A stretch of DNA of 64,000 bases, taken from positions 56,755 through 120,754 of the forward strand of contig CAIVQH010000018.1 in the NCBI GenBank assembly GCA_903907995.1, given 5' to 3'. Below the pieces are notes generated by a model that worked only from the letters and a program-made list of their open reading frames with translations, was not told the DNA's origin and searched no databases. The DNA comes from an uncultured Verrucomicrobiota bacterium. Its GTDB lineage: Bacteria > Verrucomicrobiota > Verrucomicrobiia > Limisphaerales > UBA9464. Made by a program: the position numbers and the translations under genes. Positions 43,161 through 52,949 of this stretch are shown here, piece after piece. Within the stretch, counting starts at the first letter, position 1. Every line of letters begins with the position of its first letter.

Positions 43161-44411
43161 ATGGATGTCCGTGAACTCGTTCCTGCGCTCGAAACCCGGC
43201 TGCCGGCCACGCTGGATCTGCTGAAGCAGATGGTGGACCTGAACAGCTGGACGGAAAACCGCGACGGCGTGAACCGGCTCGGCCGGCTCACGGCGGACGC
43301 GTTCGCCAATCTGGGCTTCACCGCCGAATTCGTGCCGTCCGTGAATCCGGCCTATGGCGACCACGTGTTTCTGTGGCGGCCGGGTAATTCCTCCAAGTCC
43401 GTGGCACTGGTGGCGCATCTGGACACGGTGTTCCCGCCCGACGAGGAGGCGCGGAATGATTTCCGTTGGCGGCCGGAAGGCGACCGCATTTACGGGCCGG
43501 GCACCGAGGACATCAAAGGGGGCACGGCGCTGATGTGGCTGGTGCTGCATGGGCTGCGCGAGCGCGATCCGGTGGCCTTTGACGACATGAACTGGCGGTT
43601 GTGCTGGAATTCGTCGGAGGAAGTGCTGTCGGCTGATTTTGGCGCACTATGCCGCCAGCGCTTCGGAACGGAAACCTTGGCCGCGCTTGTCTTCGAGGCG
43701 GAGGGAAGGGCCGGTGCGGAACGGCGGGTGGTCGTCGCCCGTAAAGGCCGGGGGACGTGGAAGCTGGCCGTGGCCGGTCGCGGCGCCCATGCGGGCGGGC
43801 GGCACGCGACGGGGGCCAATGCCATCGTGCAGCTCGGGACCACCGTCCAAAAGGTGGCCGCACTGACGCATTACGCCCGGCAGCTTACCTTCAATGTCGC
43901 AGCCGTATCCGGTGGCGGCGGGCTGAACCGGGTGCCGCACGCGGCGACGGCGGCGGGGGAGTTCCGCGCGTTTGATCCCGAAGTCTATGCCTCAGCCAAG
44001 GCGGCCTTGCTTGCTCTTGGCGGACCCGGCGAGGTCCGGAGCGTGGAGGACGGCCACGCCTGCGAAGTGACCGTCGAAGTCACCGACGAAAGTTCACCCT
44101 GGCCGCGCAATGCCGGGACGGACCGTCTGCTCGCCCTCTGGCAGGAGGCGGGTGAGGTGGTTGGCGTGCCGGTGGGCAGCGAGTCGCGGGGCGGCCTGAG
44201 CGATGGCAACCAGCTCTGGGACTTAGTGCCCACGCTCGACGGGCTCGGTCCCACCGGGGACAACGCCCACTGCTCGGAACGGAGCGCCGACGGCTCCAAA
44301 CTGCCGGAGTACGTGGAGCCCGGTTCCTTCGTGCCCAAGGCGGCCGTGAACATCGTCGCCCTACAGCGGCTGATCGCGGGAGCGGGCTCAGGACGGAGCG
44401 CGGCTCCGTGA
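43161..44411 (+). CDS. M20-family metallopeptidase
   Basis: The ATG at 43161 (MDVRELVPALETRLPATLDL) gives 416 residues. Zinc-site motifs are LVAHLDTVFPPDEE (His and Asp), GPGTEDIKGGTALMW (bridging Asp), NSSEEVLSADFG (catalytic Glu pair) and GDNAHCSER near the C-terminus (last His). The dimerisation domain contains GAHAGGRHATGANAI. The family includes carboxypeptidase G2 and ArgE/DapE relatives; no substrate can be assigned. The last seven codons and the stop lie in a REP-like repeat (SGRSAAP), so the original C-terminus may have been replaced. Confidence 0.92.
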   Translation: MDVRELVPALETRLPATLDLLKQMVDLNSWTENRDGVNRLGRLTADAFANLGFTAEFVPSVNPAYGDHVFLWRPGNSSKSVALVAHLDTVFPPDEEARNDFRWRPEGDRIYGPGTEDIKGGTALMWLVLHGLRERDPVAFDDMNWRLCWNSSEEVLSADFGALCRQRFGTETLAALVFEAEGRAGAERRVVVARKGRGTWKLAVAGRGAHAGGRHATGANAIVQLGTTVQKVAALTHYARQLTFNVAAVSGGGGLNRVPHAATAAGEFRAFDPEVYASAKAALLALGGPGEVRSVEDGHACEVTVEVTDESSPWPRNAGTDRLLALWQEAGEVVGVPVGSESRGGLSDGNQLWDLVPTLDGLGPTGDNAHCSERSADGSKLPEYVEPGSFVPKAAVNIVALQRLIAGAGSGRSAAP

Positions 44412-44505
44412 GCCGCAGCAACTTTCCTGACATGGCAGGCTGGAAAAACGCGAACGCATCCGGCTACGCAGCCTGCTGCGGCTCACAGAGCCGCGCTCCG
44501 TCTGC
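44391..44505. repeat. REP-like inverted pair overlapping the M20 stop codon
   Basis: GGACGGAGCGCGGCTCCGTG AGCCGCAGCA (44391-44420) faces TGCTGCGGCTCACAGAGCCG CGCTCCGTC (about 44475-44503). The left unit supplies the last codons and the TGA of the M20 peptidase gene. The spacer has no gene. Confidence 0.75.
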
Positions 44506-44591
44506 TGCCGGGTCGCTTGCATCTGCCGACTGAGACCGCAGTTTTCCGCCATTGACGCGGGGACGCACGACGCAAAACCTCCGCGCCTCCT

Positions 44592-46139
44592 ATGGCGAAA
44601 ATTACGCGCGCACTGCTTTCCGTTTCCGACAAGACCGGCCTCGTTCCTTTCGCCCGGGTGCTGGCCGAGGCCGGCGTGGAGCTGGTCTCGACCGGCGGCA
44701 CGGCGAAGGCGCTGCGAGCGGAAGGGCTGAGGGTCATCGAGCTGAGCGATTACACGGGCTTTCCCGAGATGCTGGATGGCCGGGTGAAGACGCTGCACCC
44801 CAAGGTCCACGGCGGCCTGTTGCACATCCGGGACAACGCCGAACATGTGGCCACGGTGGGGAAACACGGCATCCCGCCGATCGATCTCGTGGTGGTGAAC
44901 CTCTACCCGTTTGAGCAGACCGTGGCGAAACCGGATGTGTCACTGCACGACGCCATCGAGAACATCGACATCGGCGGGCCATCCATGCTTCGCAGTGCCG
45001 CGAAGAACCACGACTCGGTCACCGTCATCGTGGACCCGGCGGACTACGCGCCCGTGGCCGAACAGGTGAAGGCGTCCGGCGAGACCACTCTGGAGCTGCG
45101 CCGCAAGCTGGCGGCCAAGGTCTATGCCCGCACGGCAGCCTACGACGCAGCCATCGCGGCCCATCTGACCAAGGCGTTCTCGGGCGGGACCGAACCGCTC
45201 CCGACGCTCGCGATCAGCGCGCCGCTCGCGCAGCCGCTGCGCTACGGTGAAAACCCGCACCAGAAGGCCGCGCTTTACGGCAAGTTCCGCGACTACTTCA
45301 CGCAGCTCCACGGGAAGGAGCTTTCGTACAATAACATCCTGGACCTCACCGCCGCCGCCGCGCTCATCGCGGAGTTCACGGGCGACGCGCCGACCCTGGC
45401 CATCCTCAAACACTCCAACCCGTGCGGCGTGGGGCAGGGCGGCTCACTGCGCGAGGCCTGGGACCATGCCTTTGCGACCGACCGGCAGGCACCTTTCGGT
45501 GGCATCATCGCGGTGAACCAGACCCTCGACCGCGCCTGCGCCGAGGCCATCGCGGAAATTTTCAGCGAGGTGATCGTCGCCCCGGACTTCACGCCGGAAG
45601 CCCTCGCGCTGCTTCAGCAGAAGAAGAACCTGCGCCTGCTCAAGGTGCTGAAGAACCCGGTCACCGCCCTGCCGTTCGATGTCCGCAGCGTCGGCGCAGA
45701 GTCGTACCTCTGGCAGGAGCGCGACCTCAAGACCACGACCGCAGCGGATTTGAAGGTCGTGACCAAGCGCGCGCCGTCGGAGGCCGAGCTGAAGGCGATG
45801 CTCTTCGGCTGGCGGGTGGTGAAACACCTGAAGTCGAACGCCATCGCCTATACCGCGAGCGACCGCACGCTGGGACTCGGTGCCGGCCAGATGAGCCGCA
45901 TCGATTCCAGCCGGATCGCCGTGTGGAAGGCGGGCGAGGCGAAGCTGGCGCTGGCGGGCAGCGTGGTGTGCAGCGACGCCTTCTTCCCATTCCCGGACGG
46001 ACTCATTGCCGCAGCGGAAGCCGGCGCGACCGCGGCCATCCAGCCCGGCGGCTCGGTCCGTGATCCGGAAGTCATCAAGGCCGCCGACGAGCGCGGCATG
46101 GCGATGGTCTTCACCGGTCATCGGCATTTCCGGCACTGA
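44592..46139 (+). CDS. purH: Bifunctional AICAR transformylase/IMP cyclohydrolase
   Basis: PurH catalyses the last two steps of purine synthesis: formylation of AICAR with 10-formyl-THF, then ring closure to IMP. The N-terminal MGS-like cyclohydrolase domain (about 1-190) has [34 protein letters not shown] and [15 protein letters not shown]. The C-terminal transformylase domain has [14 protein letters not shown], the catalytic [23 protein letters not shown] and the ending FTGHRHFRH. At 515 residues it is full length. It stands alone between a REP pair and a small membrane-protein gene. Confidence 0.98.
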   Translation: MAKITRALLSVSDKTGLVPFARVLAEAGVELVSTGGTAKALRAEGLRVIELSDYTGFPEMLDGRVKTLHPKVHGGLLHIRDNAEHVATVGKHGIPPIDLVVVNLYPFEQTVAKPDVSLHDAIENIDIGGPSMLRSAAKNHDSVTVIVDPADYAPVAEQVKASGETTLELRRKLAAKVYARTAAYDAAIAAHLTKAFSGGTEPLPTLAISAPLAQPLRYGENPHQKAALYGKFRDYFTQLHGKELSYNNILDLTAAAALIAEFTGDAPTLAILKHSNPCGVGQGGSLREAWDHAFATDRQAPFGGIIAVNQTLDRACAEAIAEIFSEVIVAPDFTPEALALLQQKKNLRLLKVLKNPVTALPFDVRSVGAESYLWQERDLKTTTAADLKVVTKRAPSEAELKAMLFGWRVVKHLKSNAIAYTASDRTLGLGAGQMSRIDSSRIAVWKAGEAKLALAGSVVCSDAFFPFPDGLIAAAEAGATAAIQPGGSVRDPEVIKAADERGMAMVFTGHRHFRH

Positions 46140-46158
46140 AAGTGCGGATACGTGCAGT

Positions 46159-46542
46159 ATGAGTGTGCCGAGTTACAAACGCCTGACGGTTGCGCTCGGC
46201 ATCCTGTCACTTGGACTGCTGTTGGTGTCTGGCGGCCTCTTTTGGAATTACGGCTGGCTTAAGGTCCGGGTCGCATTTGCCAGTGACCAGATGGAAATCT
46301 TTGACGATATGCGCACGAAAGCCCTGCAGAGCGAGCCGGTGGAGGCGGCCGGCTTTCTGGAGTATGCCGTCTGGTATTATCCTTCCGGAACCAAGCAGGA
46401 GACCGGCTCAAGGCTGGATCGCCTGGTTGAGAACAGGCGGTCGGAAGTCGTGCGCGACATTCTCGCCCATCTTCGTGCCAAAACCGCTGAAGATTTGGGA
46501 TCAGTTCCCGAACCCTGGATTCTGAAGTACGCGAAGAAGTAA
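46159..46542 (+). CDS. Small membrane protein of unknown function
   Basis: The ATG at 46159 (MSVPSYKRLTVALGILSLGL) gives 127 residues with one N-terminal TM segment (about 10-32). A soluble domain follows with MRTKALQSEPVEAAGFLEYA and VWYYPSGTKQETGSRLDRLV, ending in a helix rich in Arg and Asp. Proteins with a YYPSGTKQ motif look familiar to me from Verrucomicrobiota genomes, but I know no function. It starts 19 bases after purH, possibly by read-through. The topology suggests an inner-membrane anchor with a periplasmic body. Confidence 0.65.
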   Translation: MSVPSYKRLTVALGILSLGLLLVSGGLFWNYGWLKVRVAFASDQMEIFDDMRTKALQSEPVEAAGFLEYAVWYYPSGTKQETGSRLDRLVENRRSEVVRDILAHLRAKTAEDLGSVPEPWILKYAKK

Positions 46543-46577
46543 CGGTGCCAGCGCGCGGACGAGGACGCCCGTGCGCC

Positions 46578-47030
46578 TCATTCAGCGGGTGGAACGAGTT
46601 GCGGCGCGTTGTCGGCCTGCAGCGGGTTCACGATGAAATCCTGCGATACGATCCTCCCGCGCCAGTTCCCGATGAGAATGAGCGCGCTGGTGACATCGAA
46701 GCTTTCATGCCGGGCCGGGTACTGGCGGAGGTTCGCCTCAGCGAGATTGAACAGCGCCACGGAAGGCCGGAGCCGCTGCTTTTGCAGGTGCACGAAGGCG
46801 CCGGCGAGCTGGATCAGCCCCTTGTAGTAGGCGTAGTTAGCGCCTGTCTTTCCTTGGGCGAGCCAGAGCTCCTCCAGCACATCGTGCGCCTCGTAGAAAA
46901 GTTGGGTGTTGAAACAGTCGAAATAGCCCAGATAGTGCGCGTCGAAGCCGCGCCCCTCGTTTCCGGCGATGAGGGCGGCGATCTTGGCGGATTTCTTCGA
47001 CACGCGGCGGAGCGTAAATTCAAAACTCAA
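46578..47030 (-). CDS. DUF309-family protein
   Basis: The 150-residue helical protein contains the family core YFDCFNTQLFYEAHDVLEEL, WLAQGKTGANYAYYKGLIQL and AGAFVHLQKQRL. The conserved FN..YEAHDVLEELW and GLIQ segments identify DUF309 (TTHA0068-like), a small family of unknown function with a conserved His/Asp/Glu surface. It is divergent from the prenyl synthase gene, with short AAATTCAAAA-type repeats in between. Confidence 0.85.
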   Translation of the reverse strand: MSFEFTLRRVSKKSAKIAALIAGNEGRGFDAHYLGYFDCFNTQLFYEAHDVLEELWLAQGKTGANYAYYKGLIQLAGAFVHLQKQRLRPSVALFNLAEANLRQYPARHESFDVTSALILIGNWRGRIVSQDFIVNPLQADNAPQLVPPAE

Positions 47031-47147
47031 AATTCAAAATTCAAACCGGATGCGAAAGGCATTCGATGTGCCTGTCCTGGAACTTCCCGCCTTTGAACTT
47101 TGAGCTTTGAGCTTCCCATCCTCTTTCCCTTACAAACACCGCTCGAG

Positions 47148-48056
47148 ATGTCCGCCAAAACCGCTTCGAACGCGTTCGATCTTTCCACCTGGGTTGCCAG
47201 CCGCTCCAAAACCGTGGATGCGGCGCTGGACCGCTTTCTGCCCAAGGCCAGCGCCAAGCCCGCCACCATCCACAAGGCCATGCGCTATTCGCTCTTCGCG
47301 GGCGGCAAGCGGATGCGCCCCGCGCTGGTGCTGGCTGCGGCCGAAGCCTGCGGCGGTAAAGAGGAGGCAGCGCTGCCGCTCGCGTGCGCGGTCGAGTGCA
47401 TCCACACCTATTCGCTGATCCACGACGATCTGCCGGGCATGGACAACGACGATTTCCGCCGGGGCAAGCCGACGAACCACAAGGTCTTCGGCGAAGGCAT
47501 CGCGGTGTTGGCCGGCGACGCGCTGCTCACGCAGGCCTTCGAGATCGCGGCGCTCGCGAAGGGCTGGCCGCGCTATTCCCACCGTGACCTAGTGTTGGAG
47601 ATCGCCAAGGCCTCGGGATCGCTTCAGCTCATTGCCGGGCAGGTCGCCGACCTGGAAGGCGAGGGGAAGGATCTGTCCGTGCCGCAACTGCGCTACATTC
47701 ATGAGCGCAAAACGAGCGCGCTGCTGTGCTGCTCGGTGCGGCTCGGCGGCATGAGCGCGAATTGCACACCGGTGCAGCTCCAGGCGCTGACCGACTTCGG
47801 CTACAACGTGGGACTGGCCTTCCAGGTCATCGACGACATTCTGGATGTCACGCAGTCCTCCGAGAAACTGGGCAAAACCGCCGGCAAGGACGTGGCCGCG
47901 CAGAAGGCCACCTACCCGCGTCTCGTCGGGTTGGAGAAATCCAAGAAGATTGCGGCGCAGCTCACGCAGAAGGCCTATGCCGCGCTGAAGCCCTTCAAGG
48001 GCAAAGCCGTGGCGCTCGAGGCGCTTGCCCGCTACCTGCTGGAACGGGACCGCTGA
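47148..48056 (+). CDS. ispA: Farnesyl/geranyl diphosphate synthase
   Basis: The ATG at 47148 (MSAKTASNAFDLSTWVASRS) gives 302 residues, the usual IspA size. The first aspartate-rich motif is LIHDDLPGMDNDDFRRGKPT, preceded by GGKRMRPALVLAAAEACGG. The second is GLAFQVIDDILDVTQSSEKL. TYPRLVGLEKSK and the basic C-terminus (LARYLLERDR) are also typical. The enzyme condenses IPP with DMAPP/GPP for quinone, undecaprenyl or hopanoid precursors. Chain length is most likely C15. It converges on fliN with a REP-like pair between the stops. Confidence 0.92.
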   Translation: MSAKTASNAFDLSTWVASRSKTVDAALDRFLPKASAKPATIHKAMRYSLFAGGKRMRPALVLAAAEACGGKEEAALPLACAVECIHTYSLIHDDLPGMDNDDFRRGKPTNHKVFGEGIAVLAGDALLTQAFEIAALAKGWPRYSHRDLVLEIAKASGSLQLIAGQVADLEGEGKDLSVPQLRYIHERKTSALLCCSVRLGGMSANCTPVQLQALTDFGYNVGLAFQVIDDILDVTQSSEKLGKTAGKDVAAQKATYPRLVGLEKSKKIAAQLTQKAYAALKPFKGKAVALEALARYLLERDR

Positions 48057-48085
48057 GGCTCGCCGTCCGGCGGGTTTTCCAGGCA

Positions 48086-48156
48086 GAGCGCCGATCTCCG
48101 ATCCGGCGCGGGGTCCCTTTTCAATCTTATCCGCGCCGGGTCGGAGACCGGCGCTC
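48086..48156. repeat. REP-like inverted pair between ispA and fliN
   Basis: GAGCGCCGATCTCCGATCCG GCGCGG (48086-48111) faces CCGCGCCGGGTCGGAGACCG GCGCTC (48131-48156) across a T-rich 19-base spacer (GGTCCCTTTTCAATCTTAT). Besides being a repeat pair it could terminate transcription from both sides. Confidence 0.7.
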
Positions 48157-48172
48157 CTACCACGGGGCAGCT

Positions 48173-48442
48173 TCAGGCGGTGGGCGGGGTGCCGACCAGT
48201 TCGGTGATCTTAATGCCGAAGCGGTTTTCGACGACGACCACTTCACCGCGGCCCACGAGCTTGCGGTTTACAAACAGCTCGACGGGGGCGTCGGCTACCT
48301 TGTCCAGCTGCACGACGGAGCCGGTGTTGAGCTGCAGCACATCGCGCATGGGCAGATGACAGGAGCCGAGCTCGACGGTGACCTGGACGGGCACGTCCAT
48401 GAGGATGTCGAGGTTGGCGATGGAATTGGGAGAAATGCTCAT
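48173..48442 (-). CDS. fliN: Flagellar motor switch protein FliN
   Basis: I prefer the ATG at 48442 (MSISPNSIANLDILMDVPVQ), giving 89 residues; a TTG three codons earlier is less likely. The SpoA domain is complete: ILMDVPVQVTVELGSCHLPM, VLQLNTGSVVQLDKVADAPV, ELFVNRKLVGRGEVVVVENR, FGIKITELV. FliN forms the base of the C-ring with FliM and binds FliH. It is the last gene of the flagellar operon, 14 bases after fliM. Confidence 0.97.
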   Translation of the reverse strand: MSISPNSIANLDILMDVPVQVTVELGSCHLPMRDVLQLNTGSVVQLDKVADAPVELFVNRKLVGRGEVVVVENRFGIKITELVGTPPTA

Positions 48443-48456
48443 GGGTTGCAAAAGGG

Positions 48457-49476
48457 TCAGGTTTTCATCACCTGCGTGACCTCAACGGCCCACTTGCCAC
48501 CACGGCTCCCCAGTCGTCCGGAGAACTTGTGCAGGTCGGCCAGGCGAATCTGGACATGGTTTAGCAGATCGCGATCAAAATCCAAGGTGTCACCGATCTT
48601 GAGCCGGGTAAGCTGGCCGGTGGTCATGGTGCGGCTGGGCAGCTCGGCGGTGACGGGAATTTCAATGTCTTCCATTTCCTGCCGCCAGCGGGGTGGGACA
48701 AGCGTGGCCGAGGCGGCCTCATCAAAGCTGGGATCCACGCTCCTGTTCAGCAGGCGGACCAGCGGTTCGATGGTGGGGTAGGGAAAGCCGAACTGGATCT
48801 GTTCCGTGCAGTCGCCGATGCGCGCCTCCAACGACAGGCACAGCATCACGCAGTCCCAGGGGGAGGTGTTGAGAAAGCGGGCGTTGCTCTCGTGGGCGAG
48901 CACGGTATGGCGCATGTCCATGGTGCCGGCCCAGTGGCTGCACCATTCGCCCAGGATGATCTGCACCACCTGGTCGAGCAGCGCGACCTCGATCTCGCTG
49001 AGGTCGCGTTCGGCCTTCATGGAATGGCCCGGGCCGCCCATCAGGCGGTCCACGACGGTCAGTCCCAGACGCGAGTTCACGTGCAGGATGCTGATGCCGC
49101 GCAGCGGCTCGGTCTTGAAAAGGACGATGTGGGAGGGATTGGGCAGCGACTCGGTGAACCGCTGAAAAGTCAGCGTGCTGAGCTGCGACATCTGGAGCGA
49201 AAACTCGACGCGCAGGTGGATGGACAGCCGCGCCGCCAGCGAGCGGATGAACTCCTCGTGGTGCAGGCGCAGCTTCCGCAGCTCCAGCGCCGTCAGATAG
49301 ACCGGATGCCGGAAATCATAGGGCTGGATGGCATCCTTGGACTGCTGGCTCTTCGCACCATCGGCCTGGTGGATGACCGTCTTCGACTCCGACTCGGCCA
49401 CCTGGGCGAGCAGGTTCTCGACCTCGCTTTGCGAGAGAACCTCCTGTCCGGCGGCGATGTTGTCGGTCGAATCCAT
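48457..49476 (-). CDS. fliM: Flagellar motor switch protein FliM
   Basis: The ATG at 49476 (MDSTDNIAAGQEVLSQSEVE) lies 1 base after the fliL stop and gives 339 residues. The N-terminal VLSQSEVENLLAQV resembles the usual ILSQ-EID-LL segment, which includes the CheY-binding region. The middle domain has SLPNPSHIVLFKTEPLRG and RLMGGPG, the GGxG loop that contacts FliG. The C-terminal SpoA domain has DIEIPVTAELPSRTMTTGQL and LKIGDTLDFD. FliM connects FliG and FliN in the C-ring and transmits the direction signal. Confidence 0.96.
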   Translation of the reverse strand: MDSTDNIAAGQEVLSQSEVENLLAQVAESESKTVIHQADGAKSQQSKDAIQPYDFRHPVYLTALELRKLRLHHEEFIRSLAARLSIHLRVEFSLQMSQLSTLTFQRFTESLPNPSHIVLFKTEPLRGISILHVNSRLGLTVVDRLMGGPGHSMKAERDLSEIEVALLDQVVQIILGEWCSHWAGTMDMRHTVLAHESNARFLNTSPWDCVMLCLSLEARIGDCTEQIQFGFPYPTIEPLVRLLNRSVDPSFDEAASATLVPPRWRQEMEDIEIPVTAELPSRTMTTGQLTRLKIGDTLDFDRDLLNHVQIRLADLHKFSGRLGSRGGKWAVEVTQVMKT

Positions 49477-49477
49477 G

Positions 49478-50065
49478 TTATTGGATGGCGAATTCGGGCA
49501 GGTAGATTTCGCTGACCGGGTTGCCCCCCAGCACGTTGTTGAACGCGGCAATCAGCTCCGTGCGGATCATGTTCCGGGCGCCGGGTTTTTCCAGGTCAAT
49601 GATGGTCTTGCTGGCCAGTGTGCTGGCGGCGGCATCGCGTAACTGGGCGTCATGCTTTTCCACCTCGTCCTTCAGGGAGGGGCTTTCACCCACCAGGGTG
49701 ATGCTGACCATCAGGTAACGCGTCCCCATGGTGCCGGAGACGTTGACCAGCACCTTGTTGCCCAGCGATACGGCGACCTTGCCATCGGTGGCTTCGCCGG
49801 CCTTGCCTTCCTTCTTTTCGGCGGCCGGCTTGGCCGCGTGCTCCCCGCCTTCCTTGGCGGCCGCATGTTCCTCGGGGGCTGCCGAAGCGCCGCCGGAATT
49901 CAGCTTGGGCAGGAGCACGAACACCGCCACGCCATAGGCGATGGCCGGCATCAGGATCAGGTTGGCCAGCAGTGGCAGCCAGGCCTTGAAGCCACCGCCC
50001 GAGGCGGGTGCTGCGGCGGCTCCGCCATCGGCGGGTGCGGCAGTTGCGCTGGAAGCGTCTTTCAT
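49478..50065 (-). CDS. fliL: Flagellar basal body-associated protein FliL
   Basis: The 195-residue product has one TM segment (about 29-53, LPLLANLILMPAIAYGVAVF). A long Ala/Lys/Glu linker (HAAAKEGGEHAAKPAAEKKE) and a C-terminal stomatin-like domain follow: NKVLVNVSGTMGTRYLMVSI, LRDAAASTLASKTIIDLEKP, IRTELIAAFNNVLGGNPVSE, ending VSEIYLPEFAIQ. FliL rings the stator units and supports torque. It is 21 bases after flgE and overlaps no gene. Confidence 0.93.
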   Translation of the reverse strand: MKDASSATAAPADGGAAAAPASGGGFKAWLPLLANLILMPAIAYGVAVFVLLPKLNSGGASAAPEEHAAAKEGGEHAAKPAAEKKEGKAGEATDGKVAVSLGNKVLVNVSGTMGTRYLMVSITLVGESPSLKDEVEKHDAQLRDAAASTLASKTIIDLEKPGARNMIRTELIAAFNNVLGGNPVSEIYLPEFAIQ

Positions 50066-50086
50066 GGCAGGGAGGGATGGGCGTTA

Positions 50087-50905
50087 TCAGCGCTTCAGAC
50101 CGACGATTTCCTGGAGGATCTCATCGCTGGTGGTGATGACCCGGGCGTTGGCCTGGAAGCCGCGCTGGGCGGTGATCATGTTCACGAATTCGGACGGGAG
50201 ATCGACATTGGAGGATTCCAGCACGCCGCTGCGGATGCTGCCCAGGCCCTGAGTCCCGGGGGCGGCGGCACCGGCCGCACCGGCACCGCCCAGCGGACCG
50301 GCCTGGACCAGGCCTGAGTACAGATTGTTGCCCACCTTCTGCAGCGCCTGGGGCGTGTTGAAGTTCTGCAACAGGATCTGGCCCCGGTCGGCGCTCGTAC
50401 CGTCGGAGAGTTTCACGGTGATTTTGCCGTCCTGTCCGATGCTGTAGCTGGTCCGGGTCGTGCCGTCGGCGGGGTCGAGCTTCAGGTCGCCCTTGGTGGT
50501 GCCATCCGTGGAGCCCTGCACCCGTTCGCCCGTTTCCGTGACCAGATAATTCTGGGAGTCCAGGTGGAAATTGCCCGCGCGTGTGGCGAACTCCTCGCCA
50601 GTGGTTGAGTTGCGCACGACAAAGAAGCCGGTGCCATCGACCGCCAGGTCACTGTCGAGGCCCGACTGGAAGCTGCCCTGGGTGAAATTGCTTTCGGTCG
50701 CCGAAGTGGCAACGCCGGTTCCCACCTGCACGCCGGACGACCCGTTGCTGGAGGCCTCCAGCGTCTGGCTGAACGTGTCCTCAAAGGTGGTGCGGCTGGA
50801 CTTGTAGCCGACGGTGTTGGAGTTGGCGATGTTGTTGCCGACGGAGGTGAGCTGTCCCTGGAACGCCTCGAGGCCGCTGATTCCGGTATTGAGTGAGGAA
50901 AGCAT
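50087..50905 (-). CDS. flgE: Flagellar hook protein FlgE (short form)
   Basis: The N-terminus [20 protein letters not shown] and [20 protein letters not shown] is the rod/hook family signature. The C-terminus [20 protein letters not shown] and [19 protein letters not shown] completes the coiled-coil core. The D1-like middle has [14 protein letters not shown] and [20 protein letters not shown]. At 272 residues it is shorter than typical FlgE (about 400) and nearer FlgG or FlgF in size. Its place directly after flgD and fliK argues for the hook protein, and a Gly/Ala patch ([20 protein letters not shown]) replaces part of the variable region. A distal-rod role (FlgG) is the alternative. Confidence 0.85.
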   Translation of the reverse strand: MLSSLNTGISGLEAFQGQLTSVGNNIANSNTVGYKSSRTTFEDTFSQTLEASSNGSSGVQVGTGVATSATESNFTQGSFQSGLDSDLAVDGTGFFVVRNSTTGEEFATRAGNFHLDSQNYLVTETGERVQGSTDGTTKGDLKLDPADGTTRTSYSIGQDGKITVKLSDGTSADRGQILLQNFNTPQALQKVGNNLYSGLVQAGPLGGAGAAGAAAPGTQGLGSIRSGVLESSNVDLPSEFVNMITAQRGFQANARVITTSDEILQEIVGLKR

Positions 50906-50911
50906 GATGTA

Positions 50912-51373
50912 TTAGGGATTGGTGGTTTGCGGGGTGGTGGTTTGCGGGGCGGCGGGAGTCACGCTCAGCACCTGGCTGAGATCGTAACCCACGCCGTTCA
51001 CGACGATTTGCGGCTTCCCTGCCTGGATGTTGACGGCCTGTACGGTGCCCTGGGCAGTCGTGTTTGCATCTGCCTGCACGCTCACACTCTGACCGATCAG
51101 CGAGTAAGCCTGCGAAATATCCTGCTGGTCGCGCAACCCAGTCACGTCCTGACCCATGGTTTTGGACTGTTCCAGCGTGCTGAACTGCGCCATCTGCGCG
51201 ATGAAGTCGGTGTCCTTCTGCGGTTCCAGCGGATCCTGCGACGTCATCTGGGCCACGAGCAGCTTCAGAAAATCGTCCTGCCCGAGCGTCTTCACCGGGG
51301 TGCGCGCCGTGGGGTCGGTGGTGGTGGTGTCACCCGCGATGGCGGGGGCGGAGATGGCGGAAATGGCGGACAT
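50912..51373 (-). CDS. flgD: Flagellar hook assembly protein FlgD
   Basis: The 153-residue product keeps the conserved N-terminal region ([40 protein letters not shown]) that caps the growing hook. The body is short: [12 protein letters not shown] and a strand-rich segment ending in a Pro/Thr tail. The FlgD tudor/FnIII domains of enterobacterial proteins are largely missing, as in many short FlgD proteins. It is 7 bases after fliK and 6 before flgE. Confidence 0.92.
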   Translation of the reverse strand: MSAISAISAPAIAGDTTTTDPTARTPVKTLGQDDFLKLLVAQMTSQDPLEPQKDTDFIAQMAQFSTLEQSKTMGQDVTGLRDQQDISQAYSLIGQSVSVQADANTTAQGTVQAVNIQAGKPQIVVNGVGYDLSQVLSVTPAAPQTTTPQTTNP

Positions 51374-51380
51374 ATAAATA

Positions 51381-52949
51381 TCAGGCCCAGGAATCCAGCA
51401 GGCCGAGACGTTTGATGAGTTGGCGGACGGTCAGATTGTTGGCGGTGCTCGCCGTGATGGGGAGGGAAGACGGTTGGGGAGCGGGCGACCCATTTTCCGG
51501 AGTCTGGGGCAGTTCGCGGCGGGCGGCCCCTTCGCCCTGCGCGCCGGTTCCCATCGCCAGAGCTTCACCACCGGAAAGCGGCAGCAGCCGGATGCCCTGT
51601 TGCGCAAGGGAATCCTGCAGCTGAGTCCAGTTGGAACCCAGCTGCTGCAGGTCACCACCGGTCACGTGCGCGCGGGCCTCGGTCTGTCCGTCGCGGGTGG
51701 CGAACTCCAAGCGGATCTCCGTCTGCGGATCGGGCTTGAGCACGACCGCCATCGAGTTCAACCCGGAGCTTTTGAAGTGGATCGCCTGTTCAGCGATATG
51801 GGCGGCCAGTGGGACCGGAGCTGCCGCCACCTCCTTGGCGTCGGCTGAAAGTTCGTTGAGCGTGCCGGACACGGCAGGATTGCCGGCGGACAGCGCCGAA
51901 ATATCGTCCGCTTCGGAACCCGCACCATGCCTGGTGCGCCAGCCAGTGCTGATGACGGCCTGTACCCGTCGGCCGTCACCGGGGGAATTTTGCCGGGTAA
52001 GGAACCCTCGGCCAAACCACCCGGCAATTTCGGACTGTTCGCGCCCTGATTTCATCGTGCTTTCCTGTTGAGCACCGGGCGTGCCACGCATTTCAACCGA
52101 CTCAACTGGCGGTTGTTGGGCCTCACTTGCCACTGGGACGGACGACTCGGCCACCGGCTCAGACTTTGCGGGTTCAGACACTTCTTCCCAGCCGGGGGGC
52201 AACGTCAGAGGCTTGGTCTCCGACGCGGCGGGTGCGGGCTTGGACGTCGCTTCCACGGGCAAGTCTTTTGCTGGAGTCGGGGCACTGGGGCGCAGATGGG
52301 AAGGGCTCTCGGCGGTGACCACTTTTTGGTTGGCGGTGGCTTGCGGTATCACCGGTGCGGACCGGGCGAGCAGCTGGGTCAGCGGCATTTTTCCCATCCC
52401 GAATTCCGGCCCAGCATCGCCAGCCGGCGGCAGTTGGATTTCTGCAGCTACGCCCGACGCACAGAGGGTGTCCGTCGGGATTTCATGCGACTGATCGGCG
52501 GCACCGGCTGGGACAAATGTTTCCGGAGGCAGCGGCTTGGGGATCGGCTGGAACGGAAACGCCAGCATGAACGCGGTCGCTGTCGGGGCTTTTTCTTCCG
52601 AATCCGAGCGCTTGAGCCGTGTCTTGGCCTGGCCTGTCGTCTTGCCGGATGGCAGATCTTCCTCGCCCGATACGTCTTGGTCGGGCGGTGTTTCGCAATC
52701 GGTGGCGAAGGATTGAAAAGAGGACGTCGGTTGCTGGCCCTGCGGCTGGGCCGCGGCGCCTTTGATTTTCCCTGCCGGGAAGGCTGCCGCTTTTTCCGAG
52801 GGCGACGGGCCGGCGCTTTCGCCCGCCTGCATCTGGCGGGTCAGCAGCTCATGCCAACTGGCCGGCGATGATCCGGGAGTAATCGTCGGGCCGGCTTGTC
52901 CGCCGGACCTCGGAGTGGCGGAGCCTGGGGCTGACGCCGGAATGTTCAT
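51381..52949 (-). CDS. fliK: Flagellar hook-length control protein FliK
   Basis: This is a 522-residue protein of low sequence complexity. The first 350 residues are Pro/Ala/Ser/Glu-rich and probably unfolded, as expected for the secreted ruler. The C-terminal 150 residues hold the Flg_hook domain: [40 protein letters not shown] and [20 protein letters not shown]. It switches export specificity from hook to filament by contacting FlhB. Its start overlaps the end of the motE-like gene by 4 bases. Confidence 0.88.
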   Translation of the reverse strand: MNIPASAPGSATPRSGGQAGPTITPGSSPASWHELLTRQMQAGESAGPSPSEKAAAFPAGKIKGAAAQPQGQQPTSSFQSFATDCETPPDQDVSGEEDLPSGKTTGQAKTRLKRSDSEEKAPTATAFMLAFPFQPIPKPLPPETFVPAGAADQSHEIPTDTLCASGVAAEIQLPPAGDAGPEFGMGKMPLTQLLARSAPVIPQATANQKVVTAESPSHLRPSAPTPAKDLPVEATSKPAPAASETKPLTLPPGWEEVSEPAKSEPVAESSVPVASEAQQPPVESVEMRGTPGAQQESTMKSGREQSEIAGWFGRGFLTRQNSPGDGRRVQAVISTGWRTRHGAGSEADDISALSAGNPAVSGTLNELSADAKEVAAAPVPLAAHIAEQAIHFKSSGLNSMAVVLKPDPQTEIRLEFATRDGQTEARAHVTGGDLQQLGSNWTQLQDSLAQQGIRLLPLSGGEALAMGTGAQGEGAARRELPQTPENGSPAPQPSSLPITASTANNLTVRQLIKRLGLLDSWA

